A DNA stretch of 64,000 nucleotides, taken from Lachnospiraceae bacterium. GTDB taxonomy: Bacteria > Bacillota > Clostridia > Lachnospirales > Lachnospiraceae. The stretch is taken from positions 1-64,000 of the forward strand of contig CAAFVW010000116.1 in NCBI GenBank assembly GCA_900766575.1, written 5' to 3'. Each line of letters starts with the position of its first letter. Within the stretch, counting starts at the first letter, position 1. The notes under the pieces are model-generated. The model worked only from the letters and a program-made list of their open reading frames with translations. It searched no databases and was not told the DNA's origin. The translations under genes and the position numbers were made by a program. This document shows, in pieces, positions 42,582-52,250 of this stretch.

Positions 42582-43922
42582 CTAACCTCCAATTCTCGCC
42601 CGAACCGCCTCGATCAGAGCCGACTGGCGTGTATCCTTATTTTCCAAAGCCCGCATGACATCCTCGTCATGAGTGCCTTTCGTGACAATGTGGTGGATGA
42701 CCACCGTGTGTTTTTGCCCCTGCCGCCAGAGTCTTGCATTCAACTGCTGGTACAGCTCCAGCGACCAGGTAAGTCCGAACCAGACAATGGTGCAACCTCC
42801 ATCCTGCAGATTCAGACCATGTCCAGCCGATGCCGGGTGGATCAGTGCAAGTGGGATCTTTCCGGCATTCCAGTCATCGATGTCCTTTCCCATATCGATG
42901 CACCTGGCATTTTTGAACCGAGCCTTGATACGCTGGAGGTCGTGCTTATACCAGTAAGCCACCAGAAGGGGCTTGCCGTTTGCTCCTTCTACCAAATCTT
43001 CCAGGGCATCCAGCTTTCTGTCATGGATGGGGATGACCTTCTTGTCTTCGCCGTACACTGCACCATTCGCCATCTGCAATAATTTGTTTGAAAGTGCTGC
43101 GGCGTTGGTAGCATCCAGTTCCTCATCACCGATGGATAAAACCATATCTTTCTGAAAGTCATCGTACAGCTTCCGTTCCTTCGGACTCATGGAAACCTCA
43201 ATGCGGTTATCGATCCGCTCCGGCATATCCAGATAATCTGTAGCTTTCATAGAAATACAGATATCTGAAATCAAAGCGTAAATCGCATCTTCTGCACCTT
43301 CACGGGGTTTGTAGCTGTAGATGATTTCCCGGTTCCGCTTATCCGGCAGGAAGAACCGATCACGGAAACCACCGATGAACCGACCGAGCCGCTGTCCCAT
43401 ATCCATCAGATACATCTGGGGCCACAGATCCAGCAGTGTGTTCGGGGCCGGTGTACCTGTCAGACCAACGATGCGGGTGACCATCGGACGAACCTTTTTC
43501 ATAGCTTTGAACCGTTCTGCCTTATTGGACTTAAAGCTCGACAGCTCATCGATCACGACCATGTCGAAATCCCAGTAATGGCTCTTCACCAGCCATGCCA
43601 CATTTTCACGATTGATGATATACAGAAATGCTTTTCTCTGCAGGGCGGCTTTCCGTTCTGCTGCAGAACCCAGGACCAGGGAGGAGGTAAGGCCGGTGAG
43701 GTGTTCCCATTTTGCCAGTTCCTTTGGCCATGTATCTTCAGCCACTCTCTTCGGAGCAATTACCAGAACTCGGCTCACATCGAAGCTGTCCAGTGCCAAC
43801 TGCCACAGAGCCGTAAGGGTGATGACCGTTTTCCCAAGACCCATATCCAGCATCAGGCAGCAGATGCTCTGATTCAGAATGAAGTCTGTGGCGAACTGCT
43901 GGTAGTTATGCGGTTTGTATTT
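42582..43922 (-). CDS. SNF2-family DEAD/DEAH helicase
   Basis: Start at ATG 43922 (MKYKPHNYQQFATDF); 446 residues. The Q-like motif and Walker A (MLDMGLGKTVITL, about 25-37), motif II (VVIDELSSFKSN, about 125-137), motif III (VGLTGTPAPN, about 160), and C-terminal motifs V-VI (HPASAGHGLNLQDGG; RLWRQGQKHTV) are all present. It is a DNA translocase of the phage replication module. The start overlaps the end of the VRR-NUC gene by 17 bases. Confidence 0.92.
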   Translation of the reverse strand, partial: KYKPHNYQQFATDFILNQSICCLMLDMGLGKTVITLTALWQLALDSFDVSRVLVIAPKRVAEDTWPKELAKWEHLTGLTSSLVLGSAAERKAALQRKAFLYIINRENVAWLVKSHYWDFDMVVIDELSSFKSNKAERFKAMKKVRPMVTRIVGLTGTPAPNTLLDLWPQMYLMDMGQRLGRFIGGFRDRFFLPDKRNREIIYSYKPREGAEDAIYALISDICISMKATDYLDMPERIDNRIEVSMSPKERKLYDDFQKDMVLSIGDEELDATNAAALSNKLLQMANGAVYGEDKKVIPIHDRKLDALEDLVEGANGKPLLVAYWYKHDLQRIKARFKNARCIDMGKDIDDWNAGKIPLALIHPASAGHGLNLQDGGCTIVWFGLTWSLELYQQLNARLWRQGQKHTVVIHHIVTKGTHDEDVMRALENKDTRQSALIEAVRARIGG

Positions 43923-44187
43923 CATCCAGAACACCTCCAATCATTTCTGGTCTATCAACGCAGTAAACGGAAAATCCTAACGCCCGGAGCTGCGCGGCTC
44001 TCTTGACCTGCAACGGACGCATCTTCTTTCCAGGTGCCTTCATTTCCACAAAAGCCAACTTACCACCGGGGAAGAGAACCAAACGGTCAGGCACCCCATC
44101 CAACCCAGGCGAAACAAATTTGACTGCCAGCCCACCACGCTTTTTTACCTCCGTGGTCAGCTTGCTCTCTACATAACTCTCACGCAA
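43906..44187 (-). CDS. VRR-NUC nuclease
   Basis: TTG 44187 with GGAGATGG upstream is preferred over a far ATG; 93 residues. The PD-(D/E)XK-type core reads GVPDRLVLFPGGKLAFVEMKAPGKK, matching VRR-NUC proteins (D and E-x-K). Such nucleases occur next to SNF2 helicases in phages and probably act on branched or recombination DNA. The extra N-terminal part of the longer frame is Cys-rich and unlikely. Confidence 0.85.
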   Translation of the reverse strand: MRESYVESKLTTEVKKRGGLAVKFVSPGLDGVPDRLVLFPGGKLAFVEMKAPGKKMRPLQVKRAAQLRALGFSVYCVDRPEMIGGVLDEIQTA

Positions 44188-44421
44188 AAGACCATCTCCT
44201 TTCCTGTTTCCTTTTGCCGTTTCCAGATAGCAAAAAACTCTTACGCGCGTACAGGTACATACACACACCTGTTTCTTTCTTCTTTTATATCTACACACTC
44301 TCAATAGGGGGCTTTTTAGGAAACATGGGAAACAACCAGGCTTTTTCGCTGACCGCTGTGGTAATTTCCCAGTTTCCGCACTGTGTTTCTTACTACCGTG
44401 TAGGAATCAGCAAGAAACACC
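44188..44421. other. gene-free region with repeated GTTTC words
   Basis: No supported gene. The stretch and the adjacent end of the primase gene carry seven copies of GTTTC/GAAAC (44320-44460) in both orientations, several extended to GTGTTTC. Could be protein-binding iterons. Confidence 0.4.
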
Positions 44422-46806
44422 TCATGGGTTTCCGTGTTTCTCCTCGGCAACACGGACGAATGCCTTCTGAACGCCATATCCAGGGATACGCATCTTGCCG
44501 GAGGCATTTCCCTCATACCGTTTCCAGCCGGGGATCTTGTTCAGGATAGACTCCACCTCATAGGACTCTGTCCGTTTCAGATTCTGGCGTTCCTTGCCAA
44601 AGCATTCGCACCAGATTTCCATGATGCAGACTCGCTCACGGCGTACAGTACCCGTAGCCGGAACACCGCCAAATTCGCTACCGCCGAGGAAGCTCCTGCG
44701 TTGGTACAGATCCATCTTGTCCCATCCATCCGGCAAAAGGGTGTCAAGGTAGTCTGCCACAATGCCTTCACGGTCATCGGACTCCATTGCATCCTGCTGA
44801 CGGGCATAGGCTTCCGCAGCCACACTGCCGGAAAGGAACAGCTCCTCGCCTTGGTGGTATCGCTCGATGGCTTCAGCCCAGATCTGGTCGATGTCAGTCA
44901 TCTCCCACGGATGGTGTGCGCCTTTGCCAGTCACATGAACCGGCCAGAAGCGGCGATTACCCGTAATGTCACGCAAGAATCCACCCTCGGAGTTGGTGCT
45001 ACCCACGATGATGCAGGTGCGTGGATGGCTTTCGACCACAATGCCATACGACTGGCGGAACTTATCATCTGTCCGAGTGACAAAGGATTTCACCGTTTCC
45101 ACATCGACCTTTTTGATACCGGCCAGCTCACCCAGTTCCAGAATCCAGTAGCCCTGCAGTTTCTCCGCTGCAGTCTTGTCCTTCATATCAGAGATGGAAA
45201 GGCTGTCGGAATACCACTGCCGACCCAGCAGGGCAAAGAAGGTAGACTTACCCACACCCTGGGGACCGTTCAGTACGAGGATCGAGTCGAACTTCACACC
45301 CGGCTCATACACACGGGCAACTGCTGCTGTGAGGGTCTTTCTGGTGACCGCACGGACATACGGTGTATCATCCGCACCAAGGTAGTCGATAAGCAAGGTG
45401 TCCAAACGCTCCACGCCATCCCACTGGAGGGTGGCGAAGTAATCCTTGATGGGGTGATACTGCCGTTCCGCAGACACCACCGCCAGCAGAGCATCTTTGA
45501 ATTTGGTCGGTGACCAGATGCCATAGACCTTCTCAAAGTACAGCTTGGCATTTGCCACATCTGCATCCGCCCAGCCCGGTTTTACCTGTGTCCAGGGAAT
45601 ATCACCGATCACATCAATACTGCTCTTGAACTCGTTAAACACGATGGACTTCAGATTTGGGTCGTGCCGCACGATGGTAGCAATATTGTTCAGGGTATCT
45701 TTGACCTTGCCCTGCTTGTCCAGTTCCAGAAGGGTCTGCCAGTCCTCATCGGTGACTTCTTCCTCGAACTCAGCCTGGGCGAGATGTACACGCTCCTTGG
45801 CAAGCTGGATCTTGACCTTATCATCCTGCACGGCAAATTCCTGCATTGCTTTGAAGGACGGCAACTTGGCTGGGTCGGCATCGGGATCAGCCTTGGCATC
45901 CAAAGAACCAAACTTGTGGATACGCACCACATCAAAGGCGTTCATCAATCTGCCACAAGCAGGGTCGGTAGCATGATGGCTGTATGCGAACTTGTCCTCA
46001 TACACCACAACACCAGCCTGGGAGTCTGCCGGAATATAATCGAAGCGCCCTGGCATAGCACTGTGCTTGTACACATCAGGGAGGAAGGTTTCGATGGCAT
46101 CCTGGATAGAATAAGTACGGCAGAATGCACCGACCGTTCCAGGCTTGGCGAGCGGGTCAGCCTGCTTTTTGATGTCACGCTGAACAATGCTCTGCTGCCG
46201 TTTGGATACCGGCCATTCGGCAGAGTTGTGCCAATCCGAGTACCGAGCAAGAATCTTATCCGGGTCCAGAAGTTCGCCCTCCATCTCATGGAAGATGAAC
46301 TCACCGTCCGAAGATGTGCTGGGCCAGTACATCAGACGGCTCGGCTCATAGGTGGTGTCATCGAACAGCTCAATGCCGATGTCCTCTGCTACTTTTCTGG
46401 CTACCGCACAGTATTCATCTGGAGTCACCTCACGGGACAGAGGAATGACCAATCGCAGGCGGGGCTTTTCCGGCGTGTGCTTATGGGTACTGTAGAAAAA
46501 GCAATGGAAGGAAAAGAACATCTCGATCTGGTCGATGATGTCTGGGGTGGCATAATCCATATCCAGAGAAAGGCCGGAACGGGTCAGTACACAGTCCTTC
46601 TTACGGCGGCCACCTTTGAGCGTACCGAGAACAAAACCGCCCACGTCCTTGATATCGTCCTGCTTGGCCTTGCTCAGCTTGCGGTACTGCTCCACAGTTT
46701 CTGCGGTGCGATGCGTCTGGGAAATGCGGTCACGAAACTCGGAAAGTTCCATATCAACCAGATTCCACTTTTTATCCATACGGGAATTACCTGTACTGAT
46801 TCTCAT
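44422..46806 (-). CDS. phage primase/helicase, VapE (virulence-associated E) family
   Basis: The 794-residue protein has an N-terminal primase-like region (about 1-300; RLRLVIPLSREVTPDEY, EPSRLMYWPS) and the C-terminal VapE P-loop domain with LNGPQGVGKSTFFALLG (about 510), followed by ILELGELAGIKK and GNRRFWPV. It starts replication of the phage. Good start: ATG 46806 behind GGAGGGATTGG. Confidence 0.92.
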   Translation of the reverse strand: MRISTGNSRMDKKWNLVDMELSEFRDRISQTHRTAETVEQYRKLSKAKQDDIKDVGGFVLGTLKGGRRKKDCVLTRSGLSLDMDYATPDIIDQIEMFFSFHCFFYSTHKHTPEKPRLRLVIPLSREVTPDEYCAVARKVAEDIGIELFDDTTYEPSRLMYWPSTSSDGEFIFHEMEGELLDPDKILARYSDWHNSAEWPVSKRQQSIVQRDIKKQADPLAKPGTVGAFCRTYSIQDAIETFLPDVYKHSAMPGRFDYIPADSQAGVVVYEDKFAYSHHATDPACGRLMNAFDVVRIHKFGSLDAKADPDADPAKLPSFKAMQEFAVQDDKVKIQLAKERVHLAQAEFEEEVTDEDWQTLLELDKQGKVKDTLNNIATIVRHDPNLKSIVFNEFKSSIDVIGDIPWTQVKPGWADADVANAKLYFEKVYGIWSPTKFKDALLAVVSAERQYHPIKDYFATLQWDGVERLDTLLIDYLGADDTPYVRAVTRKTLTAAVARVYEPGVKFDSILVLNGPQGVGKSTFFALLGRQWYSDSLSISDMKDKTAAEKLQGYWILELGELAGIKKVDVETVKSFVTRTDDKFRQSYGIVVESHPRTCIIVGSTNSEGGFLRDITGNRRFWPVHVTGKGAHHPWEMTDIDQIWAEAIERYHQGEELFLSGSVAAEAYARQQDAMESDDREGIVADYLDTLLPDGWDKMDLYQRRSFLGGSEFGGVPATGTVRRERVCIMEIWCECFGKERQNLKRTESYEVESILNKIPGWKRYEGNASGKMRIPGYGVQKAFVRVAEEKHGNP

Positions 46807-47204
46807 TCCAATCCCTCCTTGAAGTTGTCGATGTTCCGCTGGAGCATCTCACGCTGACGAGCGGCTTCCTTCGCCTGAGCAATGTGATATTTGTACTCGT
46901 AGGCGCGTTCGACAGATGTAGCTCTTTTCATAGAATTTGCTTCACGGCTGTCGTAGTAAGCGACCCGGCGGGTCATGAACTCCAGCAAGCGGGTCTTATC
47001 CGTCTGGGTGCAATAGCGATGGATGAGCCGGAACACCTTCTTCGCCTTTGACTGTGGGCAAGGGAAGAAACGCTCCAAGTTCAGTTCGATGTACCCAGTC
47101 GGATAATTGATTTTCAGTTTTTTTGCATCGGCTTCCACATTGCGAACTGCGATGTGTGCCGTAGGATCGGGGTAACCCTCTCCGTTATTCCTGCTGATTC
47201 CCAT
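46803..47204 (-). CDS. unknown replication-module protein
   Basis: Start at ATG 47204 (MGISRNNGEGYPDPTAHIA) behind AGGAGGTACTGC; 133 residues. It has a basic helical C-terminus and a C-x-S-rich segment (FFPCPQSKAKKVFRL). It is widely found between phage polymerase and primase genes, usually described only as a DNA replication-linked protein. Overlaps the primase gene by 4 bases. Confidence 0.75.
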   Translation of the reverse strand: MGISRNNGEGYPDPTAHIAVRNVEADAKKLKINYPTGYIELNLERFFPCPQSKAKKVFRLIHRYCTQTDKTRLLEFMTRRVAYYDSREANSMKRATSVERAYEYKYHIAQAKEAARQREMLQRNIDNFKEGLE

Positions 47205-47217
47205 GAGCAGTACCTCC

Positions 47218-49155
47218 TTAGTCTTTTTTGTAAAATGCACATTCATAACCATCTGCACGAAGGGGCAGGCCAGCCGCCCAGTCTGGGACAATCGCCATCA
47301 TCTGGCAGACCTCGTTCACGCTAGAAACGCCCTCTGGTACTTCCAGCACAGCTTCGTCATGGATGTGCATCACGATTTCAAATCCGGCATCACGCAGTCG
47401 TAGCATTGCAAGTGCCAGCAGGTCACGGGCTGTGGCTTGAACGATGTTCTCGACCAGCTTCGGCCCATAAGTTTCGATCCGCATCCACTTCTTGCTCTCA
47501 CCAACACCTTCATAGGAAAGGCTCTCCCGTCCGAAACGATTCATGGTCATGCGGGGCTTGATGTATGAAAGATTTCTGCCGGATGGTAAGGTGACAAACA
47601 GGATGCCAGAACGATAGGAAAAACACAGATTTCCATAGGAAACAGATGTCTTTTCCCGAACAGCCTTCACTGCTGCCGCATCCACATCCCACCAGAACTT
47701 CGTGATATGAGGATTGGAGCCTCGCCACTGATTGACCAGCGGTTGTAGCTCATCTTCTTCCAAACCCATATCTAGGGCACCCATCGAGGTCAAAGCGCCC
47801 ACAGAGCCACCATAGCCAAGTGCCAGTTCAGCGATTTTGCCTTTTTGCCGGAGGTGACCATTCACACCGTGCTTTACCACAGGAACGCCGAACATTTGGC
47901 TGGCAGATGCACAGTAGATATCCCCACCCTGTGCAAAAGTATCGAGCCGCCACTGTTCCCCGGAGAACCATGCAAGCACTCTGGCTTCGATTGCGGAGAA
48001 GTCCGCTACGATAAAACGGTAGCCTGGTTTCGGAATAAAAGCGGTACGAATCAGTTCTGACAGCACCCTAGGGGTGGAATCATACAGCAAATCAACCAAG
48101 TCGAATTGCTGATTCTTTACAAGGTCACGCGCCAGTTCCAGATCCTCGATATGGTTCTGGGGAAGATTCTGGACTTGCACCAGTCTGCCAGCCCATCTGC
48201 CAGTGCGGTTCGCACCGTAAAATTGGAGCAGGCCATGGACTCGACCATCCGAACAGACAGAGCGTTCGATGGCTTCGTACTTTTTCACAGACGTCTTTGC
48301 CATCAAAAGCCGGAGTTTCAATACCTCCAATACTTCGCCATCTGCATTGCCGATGAGAGACTTCACGGCTTTTTTATCTAATTTGTCTGCTTCCACGCCA
48401 TGCTCCGCCAACCAGCCTTTGATCTGGACTGGAGAGTTGGGGTTGGAAAGACCAGTAAGCTCATAGGCTCTGGCGGTAACAGCATCCTTGTACTGGTTAT
48501 CGCAGAGGACGGCATTTGCCGCCAGTTTCTGGTCAACCAGGATGCCGCGATCGTTGATTTCCTGGTCCATCTGGTAGAACTTCATCTCCTGTGCTGGGAT
48601 CGGGAAGTTCCGAAGTTTATATCTGATTTCACGCTCTGCATCCACATCCCGGATACAATATGTTTTGAACCGCACCCATTTCTCCGGCTCGTCCTCTGGG
48701 CGATTCCTTGTCCTGCCACCGTTCACTTTGGTTGGCTTGCACGGCATGGAGAAGAATCGAACCAAATCAACGCCTTCTTTCAGCTTTTTCCGCTGTATGT
48801 TCAGCACCTCACCAACACCGTCCAGAGAAAGTGGAAGTGCCAGCATAGCAGACTGAACGGCGGTACACTGCCATGCTACAGGAGAAAGGCGATGCCCCAG
48901 GTATTTGGAAATACACGTCCGTTCAAAAGCGGCGTTGAATGCAGTTTTCACAATGCTCTCATCTTCCAGAGCATCCAGCACACGTTGCGGCAGTTGCTCT
49001 CCACAGGCCAGATCCACGATCTGTGTTTCTTCCTCATCAAAGGCATAGGCAAACAACAGGATTTCAAAATTGGGACTGTCGCTGTATGCATAGACACCGC
49101 ACTTCTGCAGGTCTACATCTGAATAAGTTTCAATATCGATAGCCAACAGGCTCAT
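47218..49155 (-). CDS. DNA polymerase, family A (phage type) with 3'-5' exonuclease
   Basis: The 645-residue polymerase has an N-terminal exonuclease (LAIDIETYSDVDLQKCG, DIE motif near 6) and the family A palm: motif A VVADFSAIEARVLAWFSG, motif B RQKGKIAELALGYGGSV, motif C HIHDEAVLEVP. It replicates phage DNA. It is flanked by DUF2815 and the small replication protein. Length is typical for phage family A enzymes. Confidence 0.94.
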   Translation of the reverse strand: MSLLAIDIETYSDVDLQKCGVYAYSDSPNFEILLFAYAFDEEETQIVDLACGEQLPQRVLDALEDESIVKTAFNAAFERTCISKYLGHRLSPVAWQCTAVQSAMLALPLSLDGVGEVLNIQRKKLKEGVDLVRFFSMPCKPTKVNGGRTRNRPEDEPEKWVRFKTYCIRDVDAEREIRYKLRNFPIPAQEMKFYQMDQEINDRGILVDQKLAANAVLCDNQYKDAVTARAYELTGLSNPNSPVQIKGWLAEHGVEADKLDKKAVKSLIGNADGEVLEVLKLRLLMAKTSVKKYEAIERSVCSDGRVHGLLQFYGANRTGRWAGRLVQVQNLPQNHIEDLELARDLVKNQQFDLVDLLYDSTPRVLSELIRTAFIPKPGYRFIVADFSAIEARVLAWFSGEQWRLDTFAQGGDIYCASASQMFGVPVVKHGVNGHLRQKGKIAELALGYGGSVGALTSMGALDMGLEEDELQPLVNQWRGSNPHITKFWWDVDAAAVKAVREKTSVSYGNLCFSYRSGILFVTLPSGRNLSYIKPRMTMNRFGRESLSYEGVGESKKWMRIETYGPKLVENIVQATARDLLALAMLRLRDAGFEIVMHIHDEAVLEVPEGVSSVNEVCQMMAIVPDWAAGLPLRADGYECAFYKKD

Positions 49156-49244
49156 GTAACCACTCCTCTCGAAAAGCTATGTTCCGTCAGCACAGACGGA
49201 TTAAATATGTATGGGGAGAACGGCGAACCGTCCTCCCCGGAAGA

Positions 49245-49784
49245 TTAGGACAGGAAGTCCTCATCATCCTCAGTCTGGAAATCGTCCGCAGCAGAGGTGC
49301 GACCGCCCAGGCTCTCGCCATCCTTCAGCTTCTGAATGTTACCCAGACCAGCGGCGATGCCACGGTTGCCGTTGCTGTTGTAGCCGTAGAAGGTCACGCT
49401 GATCTTGCCATAGCAGCCGGAGTACACCTCGCTCTGGTCGAGGATAGGCTGAACTTTGCTGTCCACGACCTGCGGAGCCTGACGGCTGTTTGCGTTGAAG
49501 AAGTAGCAACCAGCATAGGCTTCGTCATCCGGGCGGTCGATATCACCGTCACGCAGAGGGAGCTTGAGGTTGGCCGGAACCTTACCGCCCCACTTAGAAA
49601 CGGAGTCCTTCTTGGCCTGTTCGATAGCTGCCTTGATTGCGTTGACCGTAGCGGTATCCTTCTTGGAAACAATGGCAGATACGCTGTACTTCGGATCGCC
49701 GCCATTCACGGAATCCGGCTCCCAGCAGTGCAGATAAGAAAAACGGCAAGGTACGATAACTTTGGTGTTGTTCTGATTATTCAT
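49245..49784 (-). CDS. DUF2815 single-strand-binding-like protein
   Basis: The 179-residue protein is a DUF2815 member: FSYLHCWEPDSVNGGDPKYSVSAIVSKKD, then GYNSNGNRGIAAGLGNIQKLKDGE and a very acidic tail (DDFQTEDDEDFLS). The family is thought to bind single-stranded DNA and the acidic tail resembles SSB tails. Its place beside the polymerase supports this. Confidence 0.9.
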   Translation of the reverse strand: MNNQNNTKVIVPCRFSYLHCWEPDSVNGGDPKYSVSAIVSKKDTATVNAIKAAIEQAKKDSVSKWGGKVPANLKLPLRDGDIDRPDDEAYAGCYFFNANSRQAPQVVDSKVQPILDQSEVYSGCYGKISVTFYGYNSNGNRGIAAGLGNIQKLKDGESLGGRTSAADDFQTEDDEDFLS

Positions 49785-49787
49785 GGT

Positions 49788-50915
49788 TTATTCCTCCTGA
49801 AAATCCGCCGTAGCGGTTGATTGTGTGATTGCTTCTCTCTTGTCGGAATCCGGCACGAGGGTGATTTTCCCCTGGGGTTTGTACACATACTGCCCAAGGA
49901 CACGAGCAAATTCCTTCTTGCCCATCAGACGCTCCATCTCGGTAACACCGATGAGCGACTGTTTGTAGATGTCGGTGTACCCAGCGGCTTTGGCGGCTTG
50001 CTCCACCTCGGCATCACTGGAATACTTGCGGTTGCTCCGACCTTCCACCAGTTTGTAACCCGTCCACTGTTTTCCGTGGACGATGGCCTGATCCTGAGCG
50101 AAGGCATAGACATCAGCTGACCACTTTGCCAGTTCATCCGATACCTTCAGCACCTCTGCAATTTCTGCATCGGACAGAAGGGCAGGCTGACGAAATTCCA
50201 TCTGTGCTAGCTTCAAGAACTCCTCGGCTCTGGCACGGCACTGGTTTCTTGCTTTGCAGAACCGGCACCAGCTTCCGGCGTGGAACTCTCCGGCTCCAGT
50301 CATCGCCATAGCGGAACGGGGCTTCAGAATTTCCTCGCCCCACTTTTTGAGGTCAGCGGGGGTGATGTCCCAGGAACTGTAGTTATTGATACGGGGCTGG
50401 TAAATCGTGAGCCGGACAGTTTCCACATCGTAGAGCATCTCGGCCATTGCCAACACGCCGAGACCATAGGCCATAAGCTGGGGATTTTCCACGGCACTGA
50501 CTTCCACGCCCCGTCCCAGTTTAAGATCAATAATGTGAACCACCTTGTCCGTAACGATGACCATATCGGCGGTACCAAAGCAGTCCGTTGCGTAGTCGGA
50601 AATATCGACACGCTGCTCCACTGCAAAAACAGGCTGTTTGCACTCACGCTTGGCATCTTCAATCTCACCGATGACGAAGGAAACATAATCGTCCACGGCT
50701 TCCAGTAGGTCATCCGAGTAGTAATCCGACACTGGACGTTTGGTGCGAAGCTTCAGGTGCTTTTTGATAAGGTGTTCTGCCAGAGCGTGTCCGGCAGAAC
50801 CTTCAGCGGCATAGGAACTTTCTTCATCGGCATACTGCTCTCCCAGCACCAGGGAAGGGGTACAGTTCAGAGTACGGTGCAGAGCCGAGGGTGAGTTCCG
50901 TGCGTGGGCCCCCAT
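49788..50915 (-). CDS. DUF2800 RecB-like nuclease
   Basis: The 375-residue protein has the RecB/PD-(D/E)XK-type pattern: GSAGHALAEHL, VEQRVDISDYATDCFGTADMVIV, then IIDLKLGRGVEVSAVENPQLMAYGLG, plus a cluster of cysteines (CRFCKARNQCRARA) like a Cas4/AddB Fe-S or zinc site. It is the phage recombination nuclease of this module and ends 3 bases before DUF2815. Confidence 0.9.
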   Translation of the reverse strand: MGAHARNSPSALHRTLNCTPSLVLGEQYADEESSYAAEGSAGHALAEHLIKKHLKLRTKRPVSDYYSDDLLEAVDDYVSFVIGEIEDAKRECKQPVFAVEQRVDISDYATDCFGTADMVIVTDKVVHIIDLKLGRGVEVSAVENPQLMAYGLGVLAMAEMLYDVETVRLTIYQPRINNYSSWDITPADLKKWGEEILKPRSAMAMTGAGEFHAGSWCRFCKARNQCRARAEEFLKLAQMEFRQPALLSDAEIAEVLKVSDELAKWSADVYAFAQDQAIVHGKQWTGYKLVEGRSNRKYSSDAEVEQAAKAAGYTDIYKQSLIGVTEMERLMGKKEFARVLGQYVYKPQGKITLVPDSDKREAITQSTATADFQEE

Positions 50916-51238
50916 TAGAGAGCCTCCGCATCTGCCAGCAGCGCCGGGTAGTCTTCCGGCTTGACCCCGGACAGCTTGCCGGAGTCATACTTCAGCAGAA
51001 GATCTTTGACTTCCTTACGCTTGCCGTTCTGGGACTTATCTGCCAGTACAGCACGGACTTCCTCGATGGTGATCTTCTTCTCCTCGGCTTCAGCCTTGGG
51101 AGCAGGCTTGTCCGTTGTATCTGCCTTGGCAGACTTATCTGTGGTGACTGTTGCCGGAGCTTCAGCCTGTGCCAAAGCACGGTAGCCTGCCGCCAGCTTT
51201 TCAAAACCATCTGCGATGGTCAAAAATACGTCTTTCAT
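50915..51238 (-). CDS. small acidic/helical phage protein
   Basis: Start at ATG 51238 (MKDVFLTIADGFEKLAAGYRAL); 107 residues. It has a helical head, an Ala/Lys/Glu-rich linker and a C-terminal helical domain (KITIEEVRAVLADKSQNGKRKEVKDLL). Its end overlaps the DUF2800 start. Often found with DUF2800 in phages; no function is known. Confidence 0.75.
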   Translation of the reverse strand: MKDVFLTIADGFEKLAAGYRALAQAEAPATVTTDKSAKADTTDKPAPKAEAEEKKITIEEVRAVLADKSQNGKRKEVKDLLLKYDSGKLSGVKPEDYPALLADAEAL

Positions 51239-51256
51239 AGCGTTTTCCATCCTTTC

Positions 51257-51658
51257 TTAGTAGCGGTAAAACAGGAGTCCTTTCACGATGCGGCGGTAAT
51301 CAGCATCCAGGCGGTCATCCAGGAGAATGGTTGCCGGATCGATCTGACGGAGCTTCTCATCATAGAGGATTGCAGGCACCTTGACCTTCTTTGCCTCGTT
51401 GATCTCATATTCCATACCGTTGGTGATTGTCGTGCCGATGATCCACATCATGTCGCATTCCTTCATCAACTCCACGCCCATCTTGATGCCCTTGATACGC
51501 TCATACTGGTCGTTGTCATCAAGGAACTGCGGGAAATAGAGATGCGGAACAACAGGGATGTAACCGCTGTTAATCAGCACACGAGCCGCAAACTTGGCGA
51601 GCTTGAGATTCTTCTCCACATCGCCTTTCATCGGGGAACAAACAAATACTTTGTCCAT
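51257..51658 (-). CDS. nucleoside 2-deoxyribosyltransferase-fold protein (DUF4406/DUF7768-like)
   Basis: The 133-residue protein begins DKVFVCSPMKGDVEKNLK and continues GYIPVVPHLYFPQFL, MGVELMKECDMMWIIGTTITNGMEYEI, a pattern of the deoxyribosyltransferase fold. These phage proteins could act on nucleotides or bind them. It belongs to the leftward replication operon. Confidence 0.8.
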   Translation of the reverse strand: MDKVFVCSPMKGDVEKNLKLAKFAARVLINSGYIPVVPHLYFPQFLDDNDQYERIKGIKMGVELMKECDMMWIIGTTITNGMEYEINEAKKVKVPAILYDEKLRQIDPATILLDDRLDADYRRIVKGLLFYRY

Positions 51659-51701
51659 AAAAATTCACCTTGCCTTTCAGTACATTCAGGGGTGTGTCCC
51701 G

Positions 51702-52034
51702 TTATTGCCGAGAACTCCTCGGCAGAGCGAAAGCATCAAGAATGCTCTTCATCACAGCTTGCTGTTCCGGCTGCAGTCCAGGAAGCAGTTCTGCAAGAAG
51801 GTTTTCTTGCTCTTGGTTGAGGTAACGCCGACCAGAAGACCACCCAGGTAATGCCTTGATTCCGCCGCCGTGTCCCGGTACCATTTCAAAGGCGGTGCAA
51901 GGAGTGATGGCATCAAGATCGCTGCGGATGGTATTTCGTGAAACACCAAACTCCGCCATAAGCTCTCTGATACTTGTTTCGCGCTTGTCCGAGATATAAT
52001 CACGGATGGCGAACTGCCGTTCAGCTTGTGTCAT
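51702..52034 (-). CDS. DeoR-type helix-turn-helix protein
   Basis: The 110-residue protein has an N-terminal winged-helix (MTQAERQFAIRDYISDKRETSIRELMAEFGVSRNTIRSDL, about 1-40 plus strands) as in DeoR-family regulators, and then a short helical tail. It is the first gene of the replication operon, after a strong terminator. It may control that operon or its own promoter. Confidence 0.82.
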   Translation of the reverse strand: MTQAERQFAIRDYISDKRETSIRELMAEFGVSRNTIRSDLDAITPCTAFEMVPGHGGGIKALPGWSSGRRYLNQEQENLLAELLPGLQPEQQAVMKSILDAFALPRSSRQ

Positions 52035-52156
52035 GTCCTTGCACCTCCTTTCGCTTTCGATGTACTCAGATTACAGGTCAAAGGGTCAGTCTCACTGCAC
52101 CTTTGAAATCAGTTTTGAAAAAATGTTGTTTGCATTTTTCTCCAGCGATTTGACAC

Positions 52157-52210
52157 AAAAAAATAAAGGCCGGAGTATGGGCTGTACGAATACAGCCTTA
52201 CTCCGGCCTT
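52157..52210 (-). terminator. strong Rho-independent terminator
   Basis: A 12-base arm AAGGCCGGAGTA (outer) and GGCTGTA/TACAGCC (inner) form a long stem (52210-52166), followed by TTTATTTTTTT on the minus strand. It separates the regulatory genes from the replication operon. Confidence 0.88.
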
Positions 52211-52250
52211 AGTGGTGACAAATGCCCCGGTGGTCAGTCAGTAATGCAAT

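Noticed and set aside
44316..44516. 66-codon frame overlapping the end of the primase gene
   Set aside because: Overlaps the primase coding sequence in another frame and has unusual composition; no ribosome binding site.
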